From positions 744,001-808,000 of the forward strand of contig OZ253454.1 in the NCBI GenBank assembly GCA_965261475.1: a DNA stretch of 64,000 bases, in the 5' to 3' direction. Position numbers and translations under genes: made by a program. The notes under the pieces are model-generated. The model ran no database searches. It was not told where the DNA came from and was given only the letters and a program-made list of their open reading frames with translations. Origin of the DNA: G965261475 sp965261475 [NCBI: bacterium]. Lineage in GTDB: Bacteria > SAR324 > XYD2-FULL-50-16. Shown one piece after another: positions 27,539 through 35,733 of the stretch (positions within the stretch are counted from its first letter, which is position 1; each line of letters starts with the position of its first letter).

Positions 27539-28795
27539 TTACCAAAATCTACCAATATCTTTGGTAGTTACAAAAATAAGCAAGGTAAATAAAAGAGCAA
27601 AACCAATAAATTGTATTTTTTTTCTAAATTGCAAGGAAAGAGATTTACCCTTAATTTTTTCAATTATCAGTAATAATATATGCCCACCATCTAGTGCAGG
27701 AATAGGAAGCAGGTTAAAAATAGCAAGCTGTAAGCTAATCATTGCTGTAATATACAGCAAGTTTACAAACCCATTATTGATGCTTTGATTGATCACAGCA
27801 AAAATAGTTACAGGACCCCCTAAAGCGTCACTAGAAGATTTACCTATCAATAATTTACCTAAAAAAATAAAAGTTGAAGTAATATTTTGGTGAATAGCTT
27901 CTGCACTCTTTTGAAAGGATTGTAAAAAAGAATAGTGTATCTTTGTAGCTGGTAAAGAAATACCTAAAACCCATTTTTTAGAATTTTGTTGCCATTTTGG
28001 TAAAAAAGATAATTTTATTTTTTCTCTTGTACTTCTTTCAAGAACTAATACCCCTTGTTTGCTGCCTTGTTGTTGCAATAATAAAGAAATATCTCCCCAA
28101 TCATTGATTTTTTGGTTGTTAATAGTTAGTATTCTATCTCCTATTTTAATTCCGATTCTTTCTGCTTCACTGTCTTTAAGTACACTACCTACAACAGGAG
28201 CTATCCTAGGAGAAACTTTTGTTAAATCTGTAACTAAAATTTGTAATTGTAAAACTTGATTGTTTCTTTGTACTTCTACTGGAATATTTTGATTTTTAGG
28301 AGTCTGTGCTATAAGAGCATCTAACTCTCCCCAATTAGTAATTGTTATATTATTGACTTGTAGAATTAGATCGTTTTCTGCTAATTCCACACTGTCATTT
28401 GTAACTTTACCAATGATTGGCGGCAAAGAATAAACAATAGGTTGAGCTAATCCAAACCAAAAAACAAAAATCAATAACAAATAAGTTAAGGCAACATTAA
28501 ATAAAGGACCTGCAAATATTACAGTAAATCTTTGCCAGATGCTTTTAGAGACAAAATTACTAGAATCTTGAGAGTTCTCATTAGTTACAAAACCCTTGAT
28601 TTTAACATAGCCTCCAATAGGGAGTAGCGACAAACAATAAAGAGTTTTGCCTATTTTTTTCGTTAAAATTTTGGGAGGTATGCCTAGAGAAAATTCTTCA
28701 ACTTCTATACCGCACCTTCTAGCAGCTAAAAAATGCCCTAACTCATGGACAAAAATAAGAAACTGAAAAATCAGTATAATAAAGATAACGTTCAT
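27539..28795 (-). CDS. rseP: Site-2 protease RseP (RIP metalloprotease)
   Basis: Intramembrane zinc protease of 418 residues that cleaves membrane-bound anti-sigma factors and signal peptide remnants. Seen: HELGH at 17-21 in the first membrane helix, GGYVKIKGF, two PDZ-like regions (about 115-275), and the third zinc ligand segment NLLPIPALDGGH near the C-terminal helices. The gene follows hflX by 57 bases and precedes hisC by about 20. Its usual neighbours (dxr, bamA, cdsA) are absent here. Confidence 0.93.
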   Translation of the reverse strand: MNVIFIILIFQFLIFVHELGHFLAARRCGIEVEEFSLGIPPKILTKKIGKTLYCLSLLPIGGYVKIKGFVTNENSQDSSNFVSKSIWQRFTVIFAGPLFNVALTYLLLIFVFWFGLAQPIVYSLPPIIGKVTNDSVELAENDLILQVNNITITNWGELDALIAQTPKNQNIPVEVQRNNQVLQLQILVTDLTKVSPRIAPVVGSVLKDSEAERIGIKIGDRILTINNQKINDWGDISLLLQQQGSKQGVLVLERSTREKIKLSFLPKWQQNSKKWVLGISLPATKIHYSFLQSFQKSAEAIHQNITSTFIFLGKLLIGKSSSDALGGPVTIFAVINQSINNGFVNLLYITAMISLQLAIFNLLPIPALDGGHILLLIIEKIKGKSLSLQFRKKIQFIGFALLFTLLIFVTTKDIGRFW

Positions 28796-28852
28796 TGGTT
28801 ATAGCAAAGATATCACAATAGCTCGGAGAATGCAAGAAGTGAGAACAGCATT

Positions 28853-30112
28853 TCAATAATTTTTAGCCAATCTATCTGCATCTCTTGCTGACAAGCATAC
28901 TTCAAAATCAATGGTCTGAGAGTGTTGCTCTATTTTTTTGATAATAGAATTTTGATAGAGAAAAGTAATTGCCTTGCCAGAGGTATATGGCAAAGAATAT
29001 TTTTTATATACAAACTTTTTTTCAAAAAAAACTTGTATATTTTTTTTTAGCAATTCTATTGTATGCTCTTGGAAACAAGAAACCCAAATTGCATCTTTGG
29101 GAGCATATAGCGGATGAAGGTTTTTATTAAATTCTTGTTTATCTATTTTATTGATAATTACTATTCTTGGAATAGCATTTAACTCCAAATCTAATAGTAT
29201 TGCTTCGCTAACTTTTAAAGACTTTTCCATTTTTTCTGGTTGATCTAATTCTATCACATGCAATAATAAATTAGATTCTCGAATAGCAGAAAAAGTAGAG
29301 CGAAAGGAAGCAATAAGTGTATGAGGTAGATTATGGATAAAACCGACAGTATCCGATAATAAAATTTGTGGCGTAGCAACACCCTTGATTTTACGGGTCG
29401 TAGTTCCTAGCGTAGAAAAAAGTTTATCTTCTATCAACAACTCTGAGTGAGTGAGGGCTTGCATCAAAGAAGATTTACCCGCATTGGTATAACCTATAAA
29501 GCTAACACGGAACACTTGTAGTCCCCTTTTGAGTTGTTGCTGAACTGTATTTTTATACTTTTGTGCTTTTTTCTTTAGACGAAAAATTCTTTTACGAATT
29601 AAATTTTTGTCTATATTGATTTGTTTTTCTCCCATCCCTTTAGACGCCCGAGCACCTCCTTTCTCTCTATCTAGGTGTTGCCACATTCCACTTAACCTAG
29701 GCAACATGTATTCTAGCGTAGCTAATTCTACTTGCTCTTTTGCTTCACTGTTTCTAGCGTGTTTCTCAAAAATTTTTAAAATAACTTTTGTTTTATCCCA
29801 AACTTCTATCCCAAAATATTCAGACAAATTTTTTTCTTGTTGCAATGTAATGTTGCCGTCAACAAAAAGTAACTCTGGCTTCAAAGACATAAATAGGTTT
29901 ACTAGTTCTTCGCACTTTCCACTACCAATAAAACTTCTCGTATGAATTTGATTTCTTTTTTGGATTTGATGACCTAGAGGATTTAAATTGAGAGTTTTGG
30001 CAAGAAAAATAGCTTCTTCCATTGAAGATGTTGCCTCTTTGGTGGAATAATTGGGGAGTTGTACCCCAACAAAAAAAACTTTTGTTTTTGTAAACTCTAC
30101 TAATTTATACAA
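28853..30112 (-). CDS. hflX: GTPase HflX
   Basis: Ribosome-associated GTPase that splits stalled 70S ribosomes. Seen in 419 residues: N-terminal HflX domain (FFVGVQLP, SFIGSGKCEEL, FVDGNITLQQEKNL), the RLSGMWQHLDREKGGAR linker, P-loop GYTNAGKSSLM, switch II LSDTVGFIHNLPH and NKIDK. The start is TTG at 30110-30112; the next in-frame ATG would remove a conserved strand. It sits between yidD and rseP. Confidence 0.94.
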   Translation of the reverse strand: MYKLVEFTKTKVFFVGVQLPNYSTKEATSSMEEAIFLAKTLNLNPLGHQIQKRNQIHTRSFIGSGKCEELVNLFMSLKPELLFVDGNITLQQEKNLSEYFGIEVWDKTKVILKIFEKHARNSEAKEQVELATLEYMLPRLSGMWQHLDREKGGARASKGMGEKQINIDKNLIRKRIFRLKKKAQKYKNTVQQQLKRGLQVFRVSFIGYTNAGKSSLMQALTHSELLIEDKLFSTLGTTTRKIKGVATPQILLSDTVGFIHNLPHTLIASFRSTFSAIRESNLLLHVIELDQPEKMEKSLKVSEAILLDLELNAIPRIVIINKIDKQEFNKNLHPLYAPKDAIWVSCFQEHTIELLKKNIQVFFEKKFVYKKYSLPYTSGKAITFLYQNSIIKKIEQHSQTIDFEVCLSARDADRLAKNY

Positions 30113-30239
30113 AATAAAATATTTTTAGACTATTTAGCTAATATTACTTATGACTAACACTAAACTTGTAGCTAAAATACGTAATTAAATATCATTAACT
30201 CATCATGCTAACTTAAATAGCAAATATTAAAAAAAATAA

Positions 30240-30671
30240 TCACTCTACTAGTTCATTGTTTTTCCACCAAAAAATATTATTCTCTAGGGGGTCGTAATAC
30301 CGAATTTTATTGTAAACTCTAATATTCACTCCTTGGTGCTCGCTAGCCTCATGAAGTAGCCTATCTCCTATTAAAAGTATCCCCATAAAAACACCTTCTG
30401 CTCTAATAGCTTGTAATCCGTAAGCAGAACCAGTAGGATAGCTAGGGCTTCTAGCTCCATCTAAAGGACTAATGAATTTGGAATAAAAAAGTATCATGCT
30501 ACCAAAAACAACCTCATTGAGTGAGAGCTCTTTGTTAGTAACTTGGCGAGTGTCAAAAGTAAAAGGAGATTTCATATTCGCAAGACAAGTTTGAGAAAAA
30601 AACAAGAATAAAAAAATAATAGTAACAGATTGCACTCTATTCTTTAGGAGGAAAAAAAATAATAATTTCAT
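30240..30671 (-). CDS. YidD-like membrane protein insertion efficiency factor (variant)
   Basis: A 143-residue protein with a signal-peptide-like N-terminus (hydrophobic core, cut near CLA/NM) and a core that matches YidD: FYSKFISPLDGARSPSYPTGSAYGLQAI, then GILLIGDRLLHE and a C-terminal IRYYDPLENNIFWW. The two cysteines of the usual CxxYPTCSxYA block are serine and glycine here. YidD helps the YidC insertase; the DRLLHE...YDPxENN tail is of the type seen in delta-like lineages. It overlaps ftsB by 35 bases. Confidence 0.68.
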   Translation of the reverse strand: MKLLFFFLLKNRVQSVTIIFLFLFFSQTCLANMKSPFTFDTRQVTNKELSLNEVVFGSMILFYSKFISPLDGARSPSYPTGSAYGLQAIRAEGVFMGILLIGDRLLHEASEHQGVNIRVYNKIRYYDPLENNIFWWKNNELVE

Positions 30672-30927
30672 TTTTTTTAATATATAGAAGTTTATCTTTA
30701 ATTATGTGCTCGTAATAACTATCTTTTGTTTGTAGGGCTTTAAGCTGCTCTCGCATAATATTTTCGCTAGCTTTCTTTTTTTGAATTCTTTGATTTAGTT
30801 TTTTACTTCTTTGCTCTAATTTAGAATAAGCTACCACTCCTCTTTCTCCTAAAAAAAGAAAAAAAAGGCTCACAAAGCAAACAAAAGACATGCTCCAGCT
30901 AAAAATTTTAAGTTTGTTTTTATTCAC
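30637..30927 (-). CDS. ftsB: Septum formation initiator FtsB/DivIC-like
   Basis: A 96-residue bitopic membrane protein: short basic cytoplasmic start, one membrane helix (about 8-27), GERGVVAYSKL, a coiled coil (about 33-75) and the C-terminal DKLLYIKKNEIIIFF typical of the FtsB/DivIC family. It acts in the FtsQLB division complex. The start is GTG; it overlaps hisI by 8 bases and yidD by 35, making a compact hisI-ftsB-yidD unit. Confidence 0.82.
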   Translation of the reverse strand: MNKNKLKIFSWSMSFVCFVSLFFLFLGERGVVAYSKLEQRSKKLNQRIQKKKASENIMREQLKALQTKDSYYEHIIKDKLLYIKKNEIIIFFPPKE

Positions 30928-31318
30928 AACATACTAGCTCGTTAGTTTGAAAATTGTACTCTCTATAAAAGCAACTTGTTCTAGCTTGGTCATTCTTTTT
31001 CTTTGTATGACAAATTCCTCCTTTTTGAGCTTCTACTATAAAAAGCAAACTATTTTGCTCACAATTTACAAAAATTTTATCTATTAAAAAACTATTGCCA
31101 GAAGACGCGCCTTTCACCCACAGGCAATCTCTAGACCTACTCCAAAGAGTAAGGATCTTAGTAGTAACAGATTGATGGAAAGCCTTGTCATTTAAATAAG
31201 CGAGTAGTAGTACTTTTTTACTATTTTTTTCTTGTATAACCACTGGAATAAGCGTTTGGTGATTTGCACTTGTAATTTTTTGAAAATCCAAGTTTAATTG
31301 TGTTGTATCTTCAAGCAT
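30920..31318 (-). CDS. hisI: Phosphoribosyl-AMP cyclohydrolase-like
   Basis: Third step of histidine synthesis in the canonical family. The 132-residue protein has LLLAYLN, the substrate block LWSRSRDCLWVKGASSGN and zinc cysteines C86, C103 and C116 (NCEQN, GGICHT, SCFYR). The three magnesium-binding aspartates of the family (pattern DxDxD) are replaced at N85, E87 and N89. Activity is thus uncertain. No HisE domain is fused. The gene diverges from the unknown gene at 31329 with only ten bases between start codons. Confidence 0.82.
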   Translation of the reverse strand: MLEDTTQLNLDFQKITSANHQTLIPVVIQEKNSKKVLLLAYLNDKAFHQSVTTKILTLWSRSRDCLWVKGASSGNSFLIDKIFVNCEQNSLLFIVEAQKGGICHTKKKNDQARTSCFYREYNFQTNELVCCE

Positions 31319-31328
31319 TTTTATACAG

Positions 31329-31865
31329 ATGAATATCTTAATTATCTCTAGAGAGGAAACACCAGGTTATATAGAATACTATTTACAAAAAAATAATGTA
31401 AAGCTTTTTTATGCCAAAGGGAGCATTAAATGTCAATGTATTTTAAAAGAAACACCAATTAACTACATACTGTTTTTCGTAGGTAAAAATATTGAAAAAA
31501 TTCTTGATGATATTTTAACAGTTATCAACCAAACAACTATACCAGTAATTGTTTGTGCTAAACAAAAACTCCACAACCTAGCTTTAACTAATTATTATAG
31601 CAGTATTGCTTTAGCAAAAAATGCAGATGAGGTCATATCCGAATTAGATCTTTATTTAAATAATCTAAACAATAAAAATACCAGAAAAACAAAAGAAATT
31701 TCTAATTTAATTTTTAAAAATTTTTTTAAAAAAATCTTAAAAAAAAAAATATTATCTAACACCAATCAAAAATCATCCTTGTCTCTTTCTTCCAATCTTG
31801 ATGTTTCCGTTAATGAAAAAAATGAGTTATTAAAAAATCTAAAAAAATTAACAAAAAGAAAGTAA
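31329..31865 (+). CDS. Unknown protein, possible degenerate receiver-like domain
   Basis: A 178-residue protein I do not recognise. The first about 115 residues alternate strands and helices (MNILIIS, INYILFFVG, IPVIVCAK, IALAKNADEVISEL), reminiscent of a response-regulator receiver with the final Lys present but no phospho-acceptor Asp at the end of the third strand. Residues 118-178 are Lys/Asn/Ser-rich and low in complexity, likely disordered. It stands alone upstream of rpsA, ends in a hairpin, and its start is ten bases from the divergent hisI start. The receiver idea is inference. Confidence 0.6.
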   Translation: MNILIISREETPGYIEYYLQKNNVKLFYAKGSIKCQCILKETPINYILFFVGKNIEKILDDILTVINQTTIPVIVCAKQKLHNLALTNYYSSIALAKNADEVISELDLYLNNLNNKNTRKTKEISNLIFKNFFKKILKKKILSNTNQKSSLSLSSNLDVSVNEKNELLKNLKKLTKRK

Positions 31866-31882
31866 AAACACGCGTTTTTACT
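31861..31882 (+). terminator. Hairpin at the end of the unknown gene
   Basis: AGTAAAAAC and GTTTTTACT form a perfect 9-base stem with loop ACGC. It overlaps the TAA stop of the preceding gene. The T run is inside the stem and no T tail follows, so function as a terminator is only possible. Confidence 0.4.
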
Positions 31883-32055
31883 CAAAAAACTTGCAAAAAA
31901 AGGAACTCTCTAGCATACTACTCCTGTAACTAACTCTTGTGAGTCTAAACAAAGTTTATAATTATAGCTGAAGGGTTAATTATTTTTGCATTTTTATTGA
32001 TCTTATTCTCAAAATTTCATGGAATGCCTATTGATAACCTTAAACTAGACTTTGA

Positions 32056-33921
32056 ATGTCAGAAAATTTAGTAAATGCAGCTAATTTAGTTGCAAAAAAA
32101 ACAACAATGAAGACACCTGTTGAAGATAAAAACTTAAAAACACAGGAATCACTAAAAACTGAGGCTCTAAAAGAGCAAGAATCGCTTCAAAACAAATTCC
32201 TAACGAACATTATATTTGAGCAAGACAATATTGTAGCAAGAGAAAAAATACTTGCTGAGGGCAAAAATTTTAAAAATAATACAGTGGTAGTTGGCAAGGT
32301 TGTTGAGATTACTAATGATTTTGTAGCTATAGATATCAAGCATAAATCTATAGGTTTAATTCCAAAAGATCAATTCATTGACCCTCAAGGAGAATTTACA
32401 GCTGAAGTAGGCAAAGAAGAAAAAGTATACTTAGAAAGATTAGAAGATGCTGAGGGGCAAATCAAGCTGTCTAAGAAAAAGTATATAATGCTGGAAGTTT
32501 GGGATAAAGTGCATAATATATACGAAAATGAAGGAACTATTAGTGGCACTATTATAGAGAAAACGAAAGGAGGCATGAAAGTAGATATAGGAGTTGTTGC
32601 CTTTTTACCAAATTCTCAAATAGATCTAAAACCTGTGCTTAATTTATCTTCAATAATTGGTAAAATTTATGATTTTAAAATTCTTAAATACAATAAGAAA
32701 AAAGCAAATATTGTACTTTCCCGTAGAGCACTACTAGAAATAGATAGATTTACAAAAAGATCAGAAACTATTAAAAAAATTAAAGAAGGAGCTATCACTA
32801 AAGGAGTTGTCAAAAATATTATGCCATATGGTGTATTTGTAGATATTGGAGGTATAGATGGATTGCTACATATCACTGATATGACTTGGGGTAGGACTGC
32901 CCATCCTTCCAGTATTTGTAAATTAGGCGATGAAATAGAGGTGGTGATTTTGAAACTTGATTTAGAAAAAAATAAAGTTGCATTAGGATTGAAACAAAAA
33001 ACAGAAGATCCTTGGAATGATATCTCTGATTTACATGTTGATGATATTATACACGGCAAAGTTATCAATTCAGAAAGCTACGGAATTTTTATTGAAATTA
33101 AGCCAGGCATAGAAGGATTGATACATACTTCTCAAATTTCTTGGTCAAAAACTGAAACCGTGAAAACAGAGCAATTAAGAAAAATTGGTAGTACTGTCAA
33201 AGCAATTATCAAAGAAATCAATCAAGAAAATCGTAGAATTTCTCTTTCTATTAAAGAATTAGAGCCAAATATCTGGCAAGAAACAGATAAAAAGCTTAAA
33301 AAGGGAGATACTGTCGATGTAGTCATCAATTCTATTGTAGAATATGGAATATTTGTTACTCTTGACGAAGGCATAGAAGGTTTAATACATAATTCTGATA
33401 TTAGTTGGAATACCAGGTCTCTAGATTTCCAAACAATCTATCAACCAGGTGATAGACTCCAAGCTAAAGTGCGTGTTTTAGAGGTAGATAACGAAAGATT
33501 AGCTTTAAGTATCAAACACCTTACTTATAACCCCTGGCTAGATATAGAAAGTAAAATTGGTGTAGGAGACATTATAGAAGCTAAAATTGTCTTTATAGAA
33601 AATTACGGAATTTTTTTAGAGATTTATGGAGTAGAGGGATTGTTACATCACAACAAACTTAGTCCAGAATTAAACACCAAAAAAAAACTAGAAGAAAAAT
33701 ATACCATAGGCAATAGTATGAATGTTAAAGTTTTAAAACTAAATGTGAAGGATCACAAATTAGCTTTTTCGTTGCCAAAAGCAACAAAGGCTATTGAAAA
33801 AATAGCAGAAATCAAACTCAATGCCATTGACGATAAAAACGCAGAAATTTTAGACACCAAAACAAATCCTCCAACCACTAATAACGAAGAGGGAATAAAT
33901 AAAACCGATAAAACTACATAG
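32056..33921 (+). CDS. rpsA: Ribosomal protein S1
   Basis: RNA-binding protein of the small subunit that brings mRNA to the ribosome. The 621-residue protein has an N-terminal Lys/Glu-rich extension (about 65 residues) and then six S1 motifs in tandem, seen as repeated units such as GVVKNIMPYGVFVDIGGIDGLLHITDMTW, GKVINSESYGIFIEI and VVINSIVEYGIFVTL, with EKNKVALGLKQ-type endings. A disordered C-terminal tail of about 35 residues follows. E. coli S1 has 557 residues. The large S1 is notable given the near absence of Shine-Dalgarno sequences in this window. Confidence 0.95.
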   Translation: MSENLVNAANLVAKKTTMKTPVEDKNLKTQESLKTEALKEQESLQNKFLTNIIFEQDNIVAREKILAEGKNFKNNTVVVGKVVEITNDFVAIDIKHKSIGLIPKDQFIDPQGEFTAEVGKEEKVYLERLEDAEGQIKLSKKKYIMLEVWDKVHNIYENEGTISGTIIEKTKGGMKVDIGVVAFLPNSQIDLKPVLNLSSIIGKIYDFKILKYNKKKANIVLSRRALLEIDRFTKRSETIKKIKEGAITKGVVKNIMPYGVFVDIGGIDGLLHITDMTWGRTAHPSSICKLGDEIEVVILKLDLEKNKVALGLKQKTEDPWNDISDLHVDDIIHGKVINSESYGIFIEIKPGIEGLIHTSQISWSKTETVKTEQLRKIGSTVKAIIKEINQENRRISLSIKELEPNIWQETDKKLKKGDTVDVVINSIVEYGIFVTLDEGIEGLIHNSDISWNTRSLDFQTIYQPGDRLQAKVRVLEVDNERLALSIKHLTYNPWLDIESKIGVGDIIEAKIVFIENYGIFLEIYGVEGLLHHNKLSPELNTKKKLEEKYTIGNSMNVKVLKLNVKDHKLAFSLPKATKAIEKIAEIKLNAIDDKNAEILDTKTNPPTTNNEEGINKTDKTT

Positions 33922-33954
33922 AAAAAGGAATTATAAACTATACTTTTATTTTTT

Positions 33955-35208
33955 ATGAATTTAATAGGTATTAGCTATAAACAAATTCCTGTAGAAATTA
34001 GAGAAAATATTGTGATAAATAAACAAGAACTACCTTCTCTTTTACGAAGACTAGCACAAAAATTTTCTATAGAAGAATTATTGATTTTATCTACTTGTAA
34101 CAGAACAGAAATCTATTACATTCCATTTAAAACACAAGAAAATTTATCTAGAGAAATTTTTGACGATCTTTTAAAATTTAAAGAATTTACCACAAAAAAT
34201 TTACCTGTGTTTATTAAGGAAGGCAAAGATTCTTATAGGTATCTTTTTCGTGTAGCTAGTGGGTTAGAATCTATGATTATTGGAGAATCTCAAATACTTG
34301 CTCAAATCAAAAATGCCGTTAAAATCTCTAAAGAACATCATCTTTTCCGTCCTAAATTAGAATATATTTTTCAAAAAATGCTTTATACCGCAAAAAAAAT
34401 TCGCTCAGAAACTAAAATATCGGAAAATGCTGTTTCTGTAGGAACGGTTGCAGTAGAGCTAACAAAAACTATTTTTGATAATTTATCCCAAAAACGAATA
34501 TTAGTTATAGGAGCAGGGGAAACTTCAGAGTTAATTTTACAACATTTAAAGAAAAATGGCGTGTCTCGTATTTTTATTACCAATAGAACTTTCAAAAATA
34601 CTTTAAAATTAGCAGAAAAATTTCACGGCTCTGCAATTTGGTATGAGGAGCGTTACAATTATTTACAAGATGTAGATATTGTAATTTCTTCTACAGGAGC
34701 AGATGGTTTAGTAATAACAAAATCTTTAGCTGCAGAGTCGATAAAAAAAAGAAAAAACCCTATTTTTTTTATTGATATTGCTATCCCAAGAGATATTGAC
34801 CCTCAAATAGCTAATTTATCAAACAGTTATATTTATCATATAGACGATTTACAAAAAGTTATTTATTCTAATTACGATTTAAGAAAAAAAGAATCTACCA
34901 AAGCAGAGATTATTTTGGAAAACGAATTAGAAGATTTTTGGCATTCATTAGGATGGAAAAAAAAAAGTTTTTTAGTAGAAGCACTAAAAACAAAACAAAA
35001 AAAAATTACGCAACAAGAGCTAGATATTTTATTTACAAAAAATCCAATTCTCAAAAATAATAAATATGCAATAGAGAATTTAGTATATAGAGTAACTCAA
35101 AAATTCTTACATGATCCTTGTTTATTTTTAAAAAAACAATATTCTAGCGAAGCAAAAGAAATTTTTAGCAATATTTTTGGTATTGCTCCTGTAAAAGAAA
35201 AAAAATAG
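33955..35208 (+). CDS. hemA: Glutamyl-tRNA reductase
   Basis: Makes glutamate-1-semialdehyde from glutamyl-tRNA, the first step of C5 tetrapyrrole synthesis. In 417 residues: catalytic C48 in LSTCNRTEIY, ASGLESMIIGESQILAQIK, the NADPH domain LVIGAGETSE, FITNRTF, STGADG, and FFIDIAIPRDIDP. It begins 33 bases after rpsA on the same strand. Use of this route argues against an alphaproteobacterium of the ALA-synthase type. Confidence 0.95.
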   Translation: MNLIGISYKQIPVEIRENIVINKQELPSLLRRLAQKFSIEELLILSTCNRTEIYYIPFKTQENLSREIFDDLLKFKEFTTKNLPVFIKEGKDSYRYLFRVASGLESMIIGESQILAQIKNAVKISKEHHLFRPKLEYIFQKMLYTAKKIRSETKISENAVSVGTVAVELTKTIFDNLSQKRILVIGAGETSELILQHLKKNGVSRIFITNRTFKNTLKLAEKFHGSAIWYEERYNYLQDVDIVISSTGADGLVITKSLAAESIKKRKNPIFFIDIAIPRDIDPQIANLSNSYIYHIDDLQKVIYSNYDLRKKESTKAEIILENELEDFWHSLGWKKKSFLVEALKTKQKKITQQELDILFTKNPILKNNKYAIENLVYRVTQKFLHDPCLFLKKQYSSEAKEIFSNIFGIAPVKEKK

Positions 35209-35240
35209 CAAATATATTAAAAACCAAACAAAAAATAAAA

Positions 35241-35642
35241 ATGAGTAGAAAATTTAGGGTGCCTGTTCCACAAAAACCCAAAAAAAAATATAAAATTCAA
35301 ATTCCAAAAGCAAAGATCACATTAGAGGTAGATCCTGAAAAAATTCCCTATGATAGACACGGTATCCCAGGAAGCATTTTAGAAAGAGTTTGTTCTACCA
35401 ATGAAGACCTTATAGAGCACGCTTGCGGAGGAGTACAAGCTTGCTCTACTTGTCATATTTATGTTACCAAAGGTCTGCAAACATGTACGCCAGCTTCAGA
35501 GAGAGAGGAGGACTACCTAGATAACGCCAGAGGAGTTAAAATAAATTCTCGACTAGCTTGTTGCGTAGTACCAGATGGCACTCAAGATTTAGAAATAGAA
35601 ATTCCTACTTGGAATGTCAACCTAATCAAAGAAGGGCATTAA
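35241..35642 (+). CDS. fdx: ISC-type [2Fe-2S] ferredoxin
   Basis: Electron carrier of 133 residues. Cluster ligands C62, C68, C71 (HACGGVQACSTCH) and C107 (SRLACC) have the CX5CX2C spacing of adrenodoxin/Fdx-type ferredoxins used in iron-sulfur cluster assembly. The N-terminal 20 residues are basic and extend the usual 110-residue form. It follows hemA by 32 bases; no other isc genes are in view. Confidence 0.9.
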   Translation: MSRKFRVPVPQKPKKKYKIQIPKAKITLEVDPEKIPYDRHGIPGSILERVCSTNEDLIEHACGGVQACSTCHIYVTKGLQTCTPASEREEDYLDNARGVKINSRLACCVVPDGTQDLEIEIPTWNVNLIKEGH

Positions 35643-35686
35643 TAAATCTCAACACCTGCTACAAGTTATTTGTTAGCTCTAAAATA

Positions 35687-35710
35687 CTGCACCTCTAGTT
35701 CATAGTGCAG
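35687..35710 (-). terminator. Possible terminator after the double ABC ATPase gene
   Basis: CTGCAC and GTGCAG form a 6-base stem with a 12-base loop. Read on the minus strand the hairpin is followed by TATTTT, 25 bases after the stop of the ABC gene. Weak stem, large loop. Confidence 0.3.
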
Positions 35711-35733
35711 CGTAAAAAAAATTGTTAGCAATG

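Noticed and set aside
27519-27545. TTG at 27545 as the hisC start
   Set aside because: It overlaps rseP and adds nine residues outside the family; the ATG at 27518 is preferred.
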